A DNA stretch of 64,000 nt from Loigolactobacillus iwatensis (GTDB taxonomy: Bacteria > Bacillota > Bacilli > Lactobacillales > Lactobacillaceae): assembly GCF_003950295.1 (NCBI RefSeq), contig NZ_RHNP01000004.1, positions 1 through 64,000 of the forward strand, given 5' to 3'. Positions 36,281-46,664 of the stretch are shown piece by piece; position 1 is the stretch's first letter; each line of letters begins with the position of its first letter. Below the pieces are notes generated by a model. The model saw nothing but the letters and a program-made list of their open reading frames with translations, did not search any database and was not told where the DNA came from. A program made the translations under genes and the position numbers.

Positions 36281-36748
36281 TTAAATAGTGAGATGTTCCA
36301 TCAACGCCTGAGCAAATTCTTCTAAATCATTCTGTTCTTTAGAACTAAAGCGGTCGAATTCTAAAGAATCAAGGTCTAACACACCAATTGGTTGACCGTC
36401 TTTAATTAAAGGGACAACCATTTCGGAATTGGTTGCAGAGTCACAGGCAATGTGACCCGCAAATTGATGAACATCGGGTACAATTTGTGTTTGTTGTGTT
36501 GAAAAGGCAGTGCCGCAAACACCTTTGCCCAGAGCAATGTGCATACAGGCCACTTTGCCGGCGAAGGGGCCTAAGTAAAGATCATTTTGTTCATGATCGT
36601 ATAAATAAAAGCCGGCCCAACTGATATTTGGTAAACTATCCTTTAATAACGCGGCGGCATTAGCCAAGTTGGAAACGTTATGAGTTTCGTGATATAAGAG
36701 GGCGTCAACTTGTTGAGCAATGAGTGCTGTTTGATGTTTTTCTGACAT
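36281..36748 (-). CDS. msrC: Free methionine-(R)-sulfoxide reductase (GAF domain)
   Basis: This is a single GAF-domain protein of 155 residues matching fRMsr, which repairs free methionine-R-sulfoxide. The core signature WAGFYLYDHEQNDLYLGPF near residue 42 and the cysteines in KVACMHIALGKGVCGTA and HIACDSATNSEMVVPL are in the expected places. The C-terminal PIGVLDLDSLEFDRFSSKEQ is also typical. The ATG at 36748 follows GAAAGGAC, and an upstream in-frame start would add an unrelated stretch. Divergent from ezrA. Confidence 0.88.
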   Translation of the reverse strand: MSEKHQTALIAQQVDALLYHETHNVSNLANAAALLKDSLPNISWAGFYLYDHEQNDLYLGPFAGKVACMHIALGKGVCGTAFSTQQTQIVPDVHQFAGHIACDSATNSEMVVPLIKDGQPIGVLDLDSLEFDRFSSKEQNDLEEFAQALMEHLTI

Positions 36749-36816
36749 TTTATCTGTCCTTTCGTAGGGGAACTGTTCGAAAATTTTGCAATAGTAGTGA
36801 AGCAACCTCTTCACTA

Positions 36817-36825
36817 TGCTATAAT
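36817..36825 (+). promoter_or_regulatory. Extended -10 promoter of ezrA
   Basis: ATGCTATAAT contains a consensus -10 (36820-36825) with the upstream TG. It lies 80 bases before ezrA in the gap to the divergent msrC gene. Confidence 0.5.
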
Positions 36826-36905
36826 TTAGATTAGATTTTAGCCATAATTATTGGCAAATGCAAGACAAATAACTTTAATGGCGAAACGTGACGGGGGTTT
36901 TATTG

Positions 36906-38621
36906 ATGGAGTATATCTTGATAGGCATTATTATTATTGCGCTACTGGCTTACGTCAGTGTTATTTTATACCAGCGCCGTAATTCAAAAGCCATCGATCA
37001 ATTACAAACAAAGGAACAGTCATTAAATGATATTCCGGTGAAACAAACACTTAATGAAGTGCGTAAGATGAAGCTTGCAGGTCAGAGTATGACGGCTTTC
37101 CAGAAGTGGGAAAAGGCTTATCAGAAGCTAAGCCACGATTCGATTGCAAAGATGGACCAGAAATTATTGGCTGCCGAAACGGCCAATAATCACTACCACT
37201 TTTTTGAGGCACAAAAATTAATTAATGGTTTGAAACAAGAACTTGACGATCTGCGGCAACAGCTTAATGAAATTTTAGCAGGTTTTCAACAATTAAAGAA
37301 GCGCCAAGAAAAGAATCAAGAGCAAGAAAAAGCACTTGAGGCAACCTACCAAAAATTACGCAAACAATTATTAACTAAGAGTTTTGCGTTTGGAACGGCA
37401 ACCGAACAGCTAGAGGCTAAATTAAGCTATTTAGAGGACGCACACAATAAGTTTGCTAAATTGGCTAAGCATGGCGATCATGTTGAGGCTGAAGGTGTTT
37501 TGAAACAATTAGATAAAGATACAACTGAGCTTAATGATTTAATGACCCGTATCCCCCCGCGCTATAAAGAGATCAAGACAGAATTTCCCGATCAGCTTCG
37601 TGAGTTAAGAAGTGGTTACGAACAACTTGCACAACAGCGTTACGCCTTTTATGATATTAATATTCCGAATGAATTGGACCAGCTAGATCATGATATTAGT
37701 ACAACAAATGATGATTTTGCGACTTTAGATTTAACTAAGATTGAGGCCGGTAATAAAGCCATTGAACAGCGAATTGATCACCTTTATGATGTGATTGAGG
37801 CCGAAATGGCCGCGCGACAACAAGTGGAGAAGGATCAAGCTGATCTAGAGGAATTTATAATGCACGCCAAACGGCAGAGCCACGCATTACTAATTGAATT
37901 AGATCATTTGGATCAAAGTTATCATTTAACCCACAATGAAATTACTGACGCGGAAGATTTAAAGAAGCAGATTGATGAGATTGAGGTTAATTTTGCCGAA
38001 AACAGTCAAAAAATTTCCGATCATAAGGCTGTTTACTCAATGGTTGCAGATGATTTCAAAAATGCCTTTACTGTTCTAACTAACATTGAAGAGAAGCAAA
38101 AAGCGATTAATACCAGTGTTCAAGGATTACGTAAAGGGGAGCAGGAAGCACAAAAGAGTTTACAGTCCTTTGAATTTGAAATCCGAAATATTAAACGGCA
38201 AGTTGAAAAATTACGTTTGCCCGGGTTAGCAAAAGCATACTTAGATTTCTTCTTTGTTGTAACGGATGAGATAAATCAATTGGCCGATGACCTTAATCAG
38301 GTCAAAATTAATTTAGACGATATTACAAAACAATTAATTGCGACGCAAGAAGATCTTAATAAATTAAAAGAAGAAACCAACGATTTAATCGATAGCGCAC
38401 TACTTACAGAACAACTTTTACAATATTCAAATCGTTACCGGCATAGTCATGCCGAAGTTGCTCAGGCCGGTGACCAAGCATTTCAGATCTTTAATCAGCA
38501 GTATGATTACAAGCAGGCCTTAGAAACGATTGCAACTGAGTTAGAAAAAGTTGAGCCTGGTAGCTACAAGAAAGTTGAAGATAGTTATTACAGCAGCAAA
38601 CAAGACGATTTATTAGATTAA
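36906..38621 (+). CDS. ezrA: Septation ring formation regulator EzrA
   Basis: EzrA is a membrane-anchored coiled-coil protein that controls FtsZ ring placement in low-GC Gram-positives. From the ATG at 36906 it has 571 residues, the family length. One N-terminal membrane segment (residues 1-22, EYILIGIIIIALLAYVSVI) is followed by a long, highly charged helical domain with spectrin-like coiled coils. The QNW-like patch is not evident at the C-terminus (DSYYSSKQDDLLD). A GTG six codons upstream is possible, but the ATG has a GGGGG site at good distance. A clear terminator follows. Confidence 0.92.
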   Translation: MEYILIGIIIIALLAYVSVILYQRRNSKAIDQLQTKEQSLNDIPVKQTLNEVRKMKLAGQSMTAFQKWEKAYQKLSHDSIAKMDQKLLAAETANNHYHFFEAQKLINGLKQELDDLRQQLNEILAGFQQLKKRQEKNQEQEKALEATYQKLRKQLLTKSFAFGTATEQLEAKLSYLEDAHNKFAKLAKHGDHVEAEGVLKQLDKDTTELNDLMTRIPPRYKEIKTEFPDQLRELRSGYEQLAQQRYAFYDINIPNELDQLDHDISTTNDDFATLDLTKIEAGNKAIEQRIDHLYDVIEAEMAARQQVEKDQADLEEFIMHAKRQSHALLIELDHLDQSYHLTHNEITDAEDLKKQIDEIEVNFAENSQKISDHKAVYSMVADDFKNAFTVLTNIEEKQKAINTSVQGLRKGEQEAQKSLQSFEFEIRNIKRQVEKLRLPGLAKAYLDFFFVVTDEINQLADDLNQVKINLDDITKQLIATQEDLNKLKEETNDLIDSALLTEQLLQYSNRYRHSHAEVAQAGDQAFQIFNQQYDYKQALETIATELEKVEPGSYKKVEDSYYSSKQDDLLD

Positions 38622-38623
38622 AT

Positions 38624-38682
38624 AATGTGAGATAAGGAATAATTTTTGAGTGTGACTCATCAATTTACCCTTATCTCACATT
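38624..38682 (+). terminator. Terminator of ezrA
   Basis: AATGTGAGATAAGG and CCTTATCTCACATT are complementary over 14 bases and followed by a TTAATT tail. The loop is about 30 bases. Confidence 0.7.
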
Positions 38683-38744
38683 TTAATTGCCCATTTATCA
38701 CTGCGAATGGGAGCTTTAATGAATCACTTATTTTTAGTTAGCCG

Positions 38745-38772
38745 TTGTGCTTTAGGCTAATTCTGCTATAAT
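38745..38772 (+). promoter_or_regulatory. Promoter of the desulfurase-thiI unit
   Basis: TTGTGC (38745-38750) and TATAAT (38767-38772) are 16 bases apart, with TG before the -10. Confidence 0.6.
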
Positions 38773-38807
38773 GGGAAAGAATTTTGTTAAAAAGGAAGAG
38801 TGGCAAC

Positions 38808-39956
38808 ATGATATATTTTGATAATAGTGCAACAACGGCGGCTGCACCGGAAGTTTTGAAAACTTACCAAACTGTAAGTGAAGATTTTTTCGGCAATCCA
38901 TCAAGTTTGCATGCTATCGGCAATAAGGCTGATAATTTGCTGACCCAATCGCGTAAACAAATTGCTAGTTTAATGAATGTTAAACCAGATGAAATATATT
39001 TTACTAGTGGTGGTACCGAAGGCGACAATTGGGTGGTTAAAGGGACTGCAATCGAAAAGCATCAATTTGGTAAGCATTTAATTACAACTGAGATTGAACA
39101 TCCTGCCATTAAAAATTCAATGGCACAATTAGAAAAATTAGGTTTTGAGGTTACCTATTTGCCCGTAGATAAACGGGGCTTTATTAATCCGGCCGATTTA
39201 AAAGCTGCTATTCGTTCCGATACCATTTTAGTGTCAATAATGGCAGTTAATAACGAAATTGGCAGCATCCAACCAATCAAAGAAGCAGCCACAATTTTGG
39301 AAGATTACCCTAATATTCATTATCATGTTGATGCTGTGCAATCAATTGGCAAAGGGCTGGAAGCATTACTGCAAACGCCACGGATTGATTTCTTAACTTT
39401 TTCGGCACATAAATTTCATGGTCCACGGGGAACTGGCTTTATTTACGCCAAGAAAGGCCGCATGATCGCACCTTTACTTACTGGTGGTGGTCAAGAAAGC
39501 AATTGGCGAAGTGGCACCGAAAATTTACCCGCAATTGCTGGAATGGCGAAAGCCTTACGTCTGTTATTAACTAATGAGACGGCCAAGGTGGCCCAACAAC
39601 GTGCGATTAAGGAAAAGATTTATCAGCACGTTAAGCAGTTACCGAAAGTGACGCTTTTTTCAGAAGACGGTCAGGATTTTGCGCCACACATTCTTTGTTT
39701 TGGAATTGAGGGAGTTCGTGGCGAAACGGTTGTTCATGCCTTTGAAGATCATGATATCTATCTATCAACGACAAGCGCCTGCGCATCAAAAACTGGCGCC
39801 ATTTCGGGCACGTTGGCCGCAATGCACGTCCCAGAAAAGATTGCAACCAGTGCGGTTCGGGTTAGTTTAGATGAAAACAATACAATGGCGGAGGCTGACG
39901 CATTTATTCAAGCCTTTGACCAAATCTATCATCGTTTTGAAATTATAAATTCTTAA
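38808..39956 (+). CDS. Cysteine desulfurase (IscS/NifS-like), partner of ThiI
   Basis: This is a PLP-dependent cysteine desulfurase of group I, with about 382 residues. Motifs are YFDNSATTAAAPEV near residue 3, TSGGTEGDNWVVKG near 67, the PLP lysine in FSAHKFHGPRGTGFIY near 200, and the active-site cysteine in STTSACASKTG near 320. The ATG at 38808 follows AAGGAAG. It stands 21 bases before thiI. In Firmicutes such pairs deliver sulfur for 4-thiouridine in tRNA, so that role is inferred, not IscU-type cluster assembly (suf is present at 8.5 kb). Confidence 0.9.
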   Translation: MIYFDNSATTAAAPEVLKTYQTVSEDFFGNPSSLHAIGNKADNLLTQSRKQIASLMNVKPDEIYFTSGGTEGDNWVVKGTAIEKHQFGKHLITTEIEHPAIKNSMAQLEKLGFEVTYLPVDKRGFINPADLKAAIRSDTILVSIMAVNNEIGSIQPIKEAATILEDYPNIHYHVDAVQSIGKGLEALLQTPRIDFLTFSAHKFHGPRGTGFIYAKKGRMIAPLLTGGGQESNWRSGTENLPAIAGMAKALRLLLTNETAKVAQQRAIKEKIYQHVKQLPKVTLFSEDGQDFAPHILCFGIEGVRGETVVHAFEDHDIYLSTTSACASKTGAISGTLAAMHVPEKIATSAVRVSLDENNTMAEADAFIQAFDQIYHRFEIINS

Positions 39957-39977
39957 AAGTCTGAAAGGAAGAACATT

Positions 39978-41195
39978 ATGCAATATACAGAGATCATGGT
40001 TCGTTATGGCGAGTTGTCCACCAAAGGTAAAAACCGCCGTGATTTCATTAATCGGTTATTTGGTAACACGATGAAGGCACTTCAGGCATTTCCGGCATTA
40101 CAAATTCACGCTAAACGTGATCGGCTACACATCATTTTGAATGGTGAAGATAGTCAGGCAGTTATGGCAAAATTGGGTTTAGTTTTTGGTATTCAAAATT
40201 ATTCGCCAACGATTCGCGTTGAACGTGATATGAATGCAGTACGCCAAATGGCGATTGCCATGTTGAAAGAGCAAGTTCAGCCAGGTGCGACGTTTAAAGT
40301 TAATACTCGCCGGGCCGACCATAATTTTGAAATGGATACCAACGAAATTAACGCTGATTTAGGTGACGTTATCTTAAATGCAATTCCTGAATTAACGGTA
40401 AAAATGCATAAACCAGATATTACCTTGCGCGTTGAAGTTCGACTTGATGGTATTTACCTTTCAAGTCAGACAATCCTTGGTGCTGGTGGTTTACCAGTTG
40501 GAACGGCTGGCCGCGGCATGCTAATGCTATCTGGGGGGATTGATTCCCCAGTTGCTGGTTACCTAGCAATGAAGCGGGGCGTTGATTTGCAGATGGTTCA
40601 CTTCTTTAGTCCACCGTACACAAGTGAAAAGGCGTTGGCCAAGGCAAAAGAATTAACTGCTAAAATTGCACCTTATGCAGGAAGTATTCAGTTTATCGAA
40701 GTACCATTTACAAAGATTCAAGAAGAGATTAAAAATAAGGTACCAGAAGGTTATTTGATGACCATTCAGCGGCGAATGATGTTACGAATTACAGATAAGA
40801 TTCGCGAGATGCACCACGGTCTGGCCATCTTTAACGGTGAATCATTAGGTCAAGTGGCCTCGCAAACAATGCAGAGTATGGCCGCAATTAATGATGTGAC
40901 TACAACACCTATTTTACGGCCCGTTATTTCAATGGACAAAAATGAGATTATTAAGATTGCTGAGGACATTGACACCTTTGATTTGTCAGTTATGCCGTTT
41001 GAGGACTGCTGTACAATCTTTGCACCACCGGCACCAAAGACACACCCTAACATGGAAAAAACGAGAAACTATGAGAAATTAATCGATGTTGAAGGCTTAA
41101 TGGCGGATTCAATTGCTGGAATTAAAACTAGTGAAATCAGACCTGATCAGCATTTCTTGGAACAGGATCAGGCAGAGATTGCTGATTTACTTTAG
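39978..41195 (+). CDS. thiI: tRNA 4-thiouridine synthetase ThiI
   Basis: ThiI adenylates uridine 8 of tRNA and inserts sulfur to make 4-thiouridine. The 405 residues comprise the THUMP domain (about 60-165) and the PP-loop ATPase domain with [20 protein letters not shown] near residue 180. The cysteine-bearing [16 protein letters not shown] lies near 342. The C-terminal rhodanese domain of the E. coli protein is absent, normal for Gram-positives. The persulfide therefore probably comes directly from the adjacent desulfurase. A GAAAGGAAG site precedes the ATG. Confidence 0.94.
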   Translation: MQYTEIMVRYGELSTKGKNRRDFINRLFGNTMKALQAFPALQIHAKRDRLHIILNGEDSQAVMAKLGLVFGIQNYSPTIRVERDMNAVRQMAIAMLKEQVQPGATFKVNTRRADHNFEMDTNEINADLGDVILNAIPELTVKMHKPDITLRVEVRLDGIYLSSQTILGAGGLPVGTAGRGMLMLSGGIDSPVAGYLAMKRGVDLQMVHFFSPPYTSEKALAKAKELTAKIAPYAGSIQFIEVPFTKIQEEIKNKVPEGYLMTIQRRMMLRITDKIREMHHGLAIFNGESLGQVASQTMQSMAAINDVTTTPILRPVISMDKNEIIKIAEDIDTFDLSVMPFEDCCTIFAPPAPKTHPNMEKTRNYEKLIDVEGLMADSIAGIKTSEIRPDQHFLEQDQAEIADLL

Positions 41196-41299
41196 GCAAG
41201 TCTGTGAATAAGCACAGAAAGTCGCTTTTTAAATACGATTGGTCTAATTTGGTTATGGCATACGAATCAAAATAGTTTTCCAACCCAGACTTATGGCTA

Positions 41300-41328
41300 T
41301 TGACCTGTTCATTAATTTTTGCTACAGT
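41300..41328 (+). promoter_or_regulatory. Promoter of the valS leader
   Basis: TTGACC (41300-41305) and TACAGT (41323-41328) are 17 bases apart, with TGC before the -10. Confidence 0.6.
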
Positions 41329-41334
41329 AACAAC

Positions 41335-41566
41335 AAAGCATTGAGCAAGAAAGTAACGTCTAAATTTGGGGCTAAGAGATAAAGTTCATTGGCTGAGAGA
41401 CTTTACCCACTTAAACGTGAAGGTAACTTGTGAGCTGTTAGATTGAAGTGAGTAGATCTAACCGGACAAGTAGTTCGTTAACGTGATGAAGTGGCGCAAT
41501 AGCGCAATTTAGGTGGTACCGCGAATTTAAGCATTCGTCCTATTAATTAGGATGAATGCTTTTTTG
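41335..41566 (+). promoter_or_regulatory. T-box riboswitch, Val specifier, upstream of valS
   Basis: The leader shows an AGTAA specifier-loop element, a distal GAGAGACTTTA loop, and a candidate specifier GTG followed by A (41417-41419, or the second GTG-A at 41448). The antiterminator bulge AGGTGGTACCGCG starts at 41511, and its TGGT fits a tRNA ending ACCA, as tRNA-Val. The terminator GCATTCGTCC/GGATGAATGC runs into a T-run. Uncharged tRNA-Val would raise valS expression. Which GTG is the true specifier was not resolved. Confidence 0.9.
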
Positions 41567-41593
41567 TTTGAGTTTTTAATTATCGAGGAGATG

Positions 41594-44263
41594 ATGGATT
41601 TGGCTGATAAAAAAGAAATGTCAACGAAGTATGATCCACAACAAGTTGAGCCTGGTCGGTACGATGAATGGCTCAGCGAAGATTTATTTAAACCATCTGG
41701 CAATCCAGATGCAAAACCTTACTCAATTGTCATTCCACCGCCAAATGTTACTGGAAAGCTACATCTTGGCCACGCTTGGGATACAACTTTACAGGATATG
41801 ATTATTCGCCAAAAGCGGATGCAAGGTTATGATGTGCTTTGGTTACCAGGAATGGATCACGCTGGCATTGCTACTCAGGCCAAGGTGGAAGCTCATTTAC
41901 GTGAAAAAGGTATCACCCGTTACGATCTTGGACGGGAAAAGTTTATTAAAGAAGTGTGGAACTGGGTTCATGAATATGGTGATATCATTCATCAACAGTG
42001 GGCCAAGTTAGGCATTTCCGTGGATTATTCCCGGGAACGCTTTACCTTGGATGATGGTTTATCCAAGGCTGTCCGTAAGGTCTTTGTTAATTTGTATAAA
42101 AAGGGCTTAATTTATCGTGGGGAATACATTATCAATTGGGATCCCCAGGCGCGGACCGCATTATCCGATATTGAAGTTATCCATAAGGACGATCAAGGGG
42201 CCTTCTACCACGTTAAATATCCATTTGTTGATCCTGAGTACACTTTTGCTGGCAAACACTACATTGAAATTGCAACCACACGTCCAGAAACAATGTTTGG
42301 AGATACTGCCGTTGCTGTAAATCCTAAAGATGAACGTTATAAGGATTTAGTAGGCCGTGAAGTTATTTTGCCGTTACAAGGCCGGCACATTCCAATTATT
42401 GCTGATCAATACGTTGATATGGATTTTGGAACTGGGATGGTTAAAATCACACCGGCACATGATCCCAACGATTTCTTAGTTGGTAATCGTCATGATTTAA
42501 AACGGATTAACACAATGAACGAAGATGCCAGCATGAATGAAAATGCTGGTAAGTATGAGGGGATGGATCGTTTTGAAGCACGCAAGGCAACGGTGGCCGA
42601 TCTAAAAGATCAGGACTACATGCTAAAGATTGACCCAATTGTTCATAGTGTTGGCCATTCAGAACGGACTGGTGTTCAAGTTGAGGCTCGTTTGTCCACG
42701 CAGTGGTTTGTTAAAATGAAACCATTAGCCGAGGCGGCCCTCAAGAATCAGACTGGGGATCAGAAGGTTAATTTTGTTCCCGAACGATTTGAACATACTT
42801 TTACCCAGTGGATGGATAACGTTCATGATTGGGTCATCTCACGCCAATTATGGTGGGGCCACCGAATTCCGGCTTGGTATAATAAGCAAACTGGTGAAAC
42901 ATACGTTGGGATGGACGCGCCAGAAGATGCCGAAAATTGGGAACAGGATCCTGATGTTTTAGATACTTGGTTTAGTAGCGCATTATGGCCATTTTCAACG
43001 ATGGGCTGGCCGGATACAGATGCCGCCGATTTTAAACGTTATTTTCCAACTAGTACTTTAGTGACCGGCTACGACATTATCTTTTTCTGGGTTTCCCGGA
43101 TGATTTTCCAAAGCCTCGAGTTTACAGGGCAACGGCCGTTTAAAAATGTTTTGATTCACGGCCTGATTCGTGATGAACAAGGTCGCAAGATGAGTAAGTC
43201 ATTAGGTAATGGGATTGATCCAATGGAAGTTATCGAGAAGTATGGCGCGGATGCTTTACGCTGGTTCTTAACCACTGGTTCAACACCAGGCCAGGACATT
43301 CGTTTTTCTTACGACAAAATGGATGCGGCCTGGAATTTCATTAATAAGATTTGGAATGCAAGTCGTTTTGTGATCATGAACCTTGGTGAGATGACTGTGC
43401 CAAGTTTGCCGGATAAGGCTGATCGTGATTTGGCTGATCGCTGGATTTTGAGTCGGCTAAATTCAACCATTAAAGATGTGACACGACTGTTTGACGATTT
43501 TGATTTTGGCGAAGCTGGTCGTTTGTTGTATAACTTTATTTGGAATGATCTTTGTGACTGGTACATTGAAATGAGTAAGGAAGTTCTTTACGGTACTGAT
43601 GAGGCTGCTAAATCTGCTAAACGGCACGCACTTGCTTATGTTCTCGACCAAACCTTAAAATTAATGCACCCAATTATGCCATTTGTTACTGAAGAATTAT
43701 GGCAGAACATGCCACATGATGGTGAGTCAATTGTTACTGCGGCCTATCCAGTGGAACACGCTGATTTGGCTGATGAAGCGGCCGTTAGTGAAATGTCACG
43801 GTTAATTGATTTAATCCGATCAGTTCGAAATATTCGTGCAGAAGTGAATGCACCGTTATCCAGCCCAATCGATGTCTTAATTAAGACTACCGATAAGGCC
43901 ACGGAACAAACTTATCAGGCCAATCGTGAGTATATTGAGCGTTTTGTTCATCCAAAGGAATTACAAATTGGGGACGACGTTAAATCGCCTAAATTGGCAA
44001 TGTCTGCGGTCATAACTGGCGCCGAAATCTACGTGCCACTTGCAGAATTGATCGATCTTGATCAAGAAATTGTCCGATTACAAGGCGAAGCCAAAAAATT
44101 ACAGGCCGAAGTTGATCGAGCCGATAAAAAATTGGGTAATGAGCGTTTTGTTCAAAGTGCTCCCGAAAAAGTTGTTAATGTGCAACGAGAAAAGCGCACT
44201 GATTATTTGAATAAATTAACTGCAACTAATGAGCGAATTAATGAATTGAAAGCAAATAAGTAA
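41594..44263 (+). CDS. valS: Valyl-tRNA synthetase
   Basis: ValS is a class I synthetase that charges tRNA-Val and edits threonine. The protein of about 889 residues shows [13 protein letters not shown] (HIGH motif) near residue 47, the editing domain with [15 protein letters not shown] near 230, DHAGIATQ near 81, and the KMSKS motif [11 protein letters not shown] near 535. A C-terminal coiled-coil tRNA arm is rich in Lys/Glu. The start is uncertain among ATG 41591, ATG 41594 and TTG 41600, all behind one GAGGAG site. The upstream Val T-box confirms the specificity. Confidence 0.96.
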   Translation: MDLADKKEMSTKYDPQQVEPGRYDEWLSEDLFKPSGNPDAKPYSIVIPPPNVTGKLHLGHAWDTTLQDMIIRQKRMQGYDVLWLPGMDHAGIATQAKVEAHLREKGITRYDLGREKFIKEVWNWVHEYGDIIHQQWAKLGISVDYSRERFTLDDGLSKAVRKVFVNLYKKGLIYRGEYIINWDPQARTALSDIEVIHKDDQGAFYHVKYPFVDPEYTFAGKHYIEIATTRPETMFGDTAVAVNPKDERYKDLVGREVILPLQGRHIPIIADQYVDMDFGTGMVKITPAHDPNDFLVGNRHDLKRINTMNEDASMNENAGKYEGMDRFEARKATVADLKDQDYMLKIDPIVHSVGHSERTGVQVEARLSTQWFVKMKPLAEAALKNQTGDQKVNFVPERFEHTFTQWMDNVHDWVISRQLWWGHRIPAWYNKQTGETYVGMDAPEDAENWEQDPDVLDTWFSSALWPFSTMGWPDTDAADFKRYFPTSTLVTGYDIIFFWVSRMIFQSLEFTGQRPFKNVLIHGLIRDEQGRKMSKSLGNGIDPMEVIEKYGADALRWFLTTGSTPGQDIRFSYDKMDAAWNFINKIWNASRFVIMNLGEMTVPSLPDKADRDLADRWILSRLNSTIKDVTRLFDDFDFGEAGRLLYNFIWNDLCDWYIEMSKEVLYGTDEAAKSAKRHALAYVLDQTLKLMHPIMPFVTEELWQNMPHDGESIVTAAYPVEHADLADEAAVSEMSRLIDLIRSVRNIRAEVNAPLSSPIDVLIKTTDKATEQTYQANREYIERFVHPKELQIGDDVKSPKLAMSAVITGAEIYVPLAELIDLDQEIVRLQGEAKKLQAEVDRADKKLGNERFVQSAPEKVVNVQREKRTDYLNKLTATNERINELKANK

Positions 44264-44276
44264 TGCTTCTATTCAA

Positions 44277-44398
44277 GGGGTGGGACAAAAATCGGATTTG
44301 GGTTTACTGCGTAAGGCACGTGAACCTAGACTTTTGGCGCCCGTTCTAGCGTAATGCTCAGAAATAGTAGGAGGCCAGGACTTTTGTCCCAGCCTCTT
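44277..44398 (+). repeat. Intergenic repeat R1, copy 5
   Basis: It starts GGGGTGGGACAAAAATCGG and ends AGGAGGCCAGGACTTTTGTCCCAGCCTCTT, with the central GGCACGTGAACC block. It follows valS and can fold end to end. Its terminal half resembles a terminator. Confidence 0.68.
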
Positions 44399-44456
44399 AT
44401 ATTTTTTAAAATAACTTTTAATTATTTTATCGGCCAACTTCTTTAAATTTACGGCA

Positions 44457-44610
44457 GTGGGGCAAAAAGTCGGTTCTGGGGTTGCTGCGTTATATAGGCC
44501 AATTCAATAATCACACTATGGTTATTGGTGGCCGTGCACCAAGACTTTTGCTGCCCGTTCTAGCGTAATGCTCGGAAATAGTGAGCGGTTAGGACTTTTA
44601 TCTTGGCCTC
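44457..44610 (+). repeat. Intergenic repeat R1, copy 6 (tandem with copy 5)
   Basis: It starts GTGGGGCAAAAAGTCGG, contains an AATAACCA-like inner hairpin as in copy 2, then CCCGTTCTAGCGTAATGCTCGGAAATAG and GGTTAGGACTTTTATC. It is the second copy within one gap, 60 bases after copy 5. Confidence 0.6.
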
Positions 44611-44652
44611 GTGTTAAACTAAACTTAATTCAGAATTAGAGGAGCCAAAATA

Positions 44653-45954
44653 ATGTACGCAGAAACATACGAAGCGGCCTTAACTAAAATTCACAGTCGC
44701 CCCAAAATGCATAAAGAGGGTAGCTTAAAGCGAATTAAACGTGCTGTGGCCGCTTTTTCGCATCCTGAAGAGAAACTACGAGTGATCCACGTTGCCGGAA
44801 CAAACGGTAAAGGGTCAGTGGTTAATGATTTACGTTGTCTTTTAGAGGAACAAGGATTGACGGTTGGAACCTTTACATCACCATTTCTAATGCGTTTTAA
44901 TGAACGGATTAGTCTTAATGGCCAACCCATTAGTGATAAGGCACTTTTAGATTTGGTTAATTTAGTTGGTCCTAAAATAACTGAACTAGATGCCGTTGAT
45001 CCAACCAATCAAATCACTGAATTTGAATTTATTACGTTATTAATGCTGGTTTATTTTGCTGAAAAACAACCTGATATTGCGATCATTGAAGTTGGTATTG
45101 GCGGTCTGACTGATGCGACTAATGTTGTTAAACCAATTGTTTCAGTGATTACAACAATTGGTTATGATCATATGGCGTTGTTGGGGGATACACTCCCCAA
45201 AATTGCTAAGCATAAGGCTGGGATTATAAAAGAACGGCGGCCAGTCGTTGTTGGTGATATTGCGGCCGAACCGTTGGCAGTTATTAAGCAAAAAGCAGCT
45301 AGTTTGGCCAGCCCAATAAGTTGTTTGGGTGGTGACTTTAAAGCAATTAATCGCAACACATTACCAACCTGGGCGGAATCCTTTGACTTTATTAGCGATC
45401 AACAAGTAATCAAAAATTTAGTGTTGCCAATGCTAGGTGATTATCAAATTGATAATGCAGCAGTGGCAATTGCGGCATTTTTAATTTTCGCTAAAGAAAC
45501 TAATTTAAAAGTTACAGAGCGCAGTGTCCGGCACGGATTGGCCAAATCAATCTGGGCTGGCCGTTTAGAAAAAATTAATGATGAGCCGTTAATCATTTTA
45601 GATGGTGCCCATAACGAACCCGCAGTACGGGCCTTGGCCACAACTTTACGGCAGAATTTTGCCCGGCAAGAAATTTATTTAATTTTTGCTGCATTAAAGG
45701 ATAAAGATACCGTAACGATGCTTAAATTGCTAGAAGGGCTACCGAATGTGCACCTTGTTTTAACACAATTTCAAGGTGCACGAGTTGAAAGCGTGGCCGA
45801 ATTAGCCGTTGATAGTACCAAAGAAATACCGATTTTTGAACACTGGCAGGAGGCTTTTCAAGCAGTAGTTCAACAGTCATCCACGGACGATGTTATTTTA
45901 TTAACGGGCTCACTGTATTTTGTTTCAGAAGTTCGCCAGTATTTTAAAGTTTAA
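44653..45954 (+). CDS. folC: Folylpolyglutamate synthase / dihydrofolate synthase FolC
   Basis: FolC adds glutamate to folates (and may also make dihydrofolate from dihydropteroate). The 433 residues match the Mur-ligase-like family. The ATP-binding loop is HVAGTNGKGSVVNDL near residue 48. TSPFLMRFNERISLNG follows near 78, GGLTDATNVV near 152, and the C-terminal ILDGAHNEPAVRAL near 316. GAGGAG precedes the ATG. It follows two R1 repeats and is 12 bases before the HAD gene, probably one operon with radC. Confidence 0.93.
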   Translation: MYAETYEAALTKIHSRPKMHKEGSLKRIKRAVAAFSHPEEKLRVIHVAGTNGKGSVVNDLRCLLEEQGLTVGTFTSPFLMRFNERISLNGQPISDKALLDLVNLVGPKITELDAVDPTNQITEFEFITLLMLVYFAEKQPDIAIIEVGIGGLTDATNVVKPIVSVITTIGYDHMALLGDTLPKIAKHKAGIIKERRPVVVGDIAAEPLAVIKQKAASLASPISCLGGDFKAINRNTLPTWAESFDFISDQQVIKNLVLPMLGDYQIDNAAVAIAAFLIFAKETNLKVTERSVRHGLAKSIWAGRLEKINDEPLIILDGAHNEPAVRALATTLRQNFARQEIYLIFAALKDKDTVTMLKLLEGLPNVHLVLTQFQGARVESVAELAVDSTKEIPIFEHWQEAFQAVVQQSSTDDVILLTGSLYFVSEVRQYFKV

Positions 45955-45966
45955 AAGGAGGTTACT

Positions 45967-46626
45967 ATGGTAGTTCACGGAATTATTTTTGATATGGATG
46001 GTCTAATGTTTGATTCAGAAAAGCTTTATAATCAAGCAAATATAGAGGCGGCCAAGGAAATGAAGTTACCATTTCCTGATGATTATTATGAGCGGTTTAT
46101 CGGGGCATCTGATGATGACATGATGGCATTTTTTGATGAGGCCTTTGGCGGTAAAGAACAGACTGAACGTTTCATGGAACTAACGTATCAAAGAATAAAC
46201 GAATTAGTTCGCACCGGGCACCTAAAAAAGAAGCCCGGTTTAGACGACTTACTGGATTATTTAGATCAACAGAAAATTGCTAAAATTATTGCTTCCAGTA
46301 ACTTCAAATCTAAAATTAATGAATTTTTAGTTGCTGGCGGCATTAGTGACCGATTTTCAAAGATTGTTTCCGTTGATAAAGTTAAAGCTGGTAAGCCTGC
46401 ACCTGACCTATTTTTACAAGCCCAAACTGAGTTGGCGCTTCCTAAAGAACAAGTCTTGATCTTGGAAGATTCAGCGAACGGTTTGTTAGCAGCCAAGGCG
46501 GCAAGTATTGATTGTTTAATTGTTCCTGATTTGATTCAGCCAACTGATGAAATGAAGCGACAAGCCGTTGCAGTATTACCTAATTTAGGTGCGGTAAAAG
46601 ATTACCTTAAAAAAATAAACCGCTAA
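45967..46626 (+). CDS. HAD family phosphatase
   Basis: This is a HAD hydrolase of 219 residues with cap domain. Motif I is IFDMDGLMFDSEKL near residue 8, motif II is the Ser in IIASSNFKS near 105, motif III the Lys in AGKPAPDLF near 141, and motif IV ILEDSANGLLAAKAA near 165. It resembles beta-phosphoglucomutase-like phosphatases, and the substrate is not known. AAGGAGG precedes the ATG. It lies between folC and radC in one transcription unit. Confidence 0.83.
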   Translation: MVVHGIIFDMDGLMFDSEKLYNQANIEAAKEMKLPFPDDYYERFIGASDDDMMAFFDEAFGGKEQTERFMELTYQRINELVRTGHLKKKPGLDDLLDYLDQQKIAKIIASSNFKSKINEFLVAGGISDRFSKIVSVDKVKAGKPAPDLFLQAQTELALPKEQVLILEDSANGLLAAKAASIDCLIVPDLIQPTDEMKRQAVAVLPNLGAVKDYLKKINR

Positions 46627-46664
46627 GATTACGCACTTTACCTTTGTAGAAGGAGCGTGATCAA

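Noticed and set aside
38808-39956. Assignment of the second desulfurase to iron-sulfur assembly (IscS)
   Set aside because: No iscU follows it, a complete suf operon exists, and thiI lies directly downstream, so a tRNA thiolation role is more likely.
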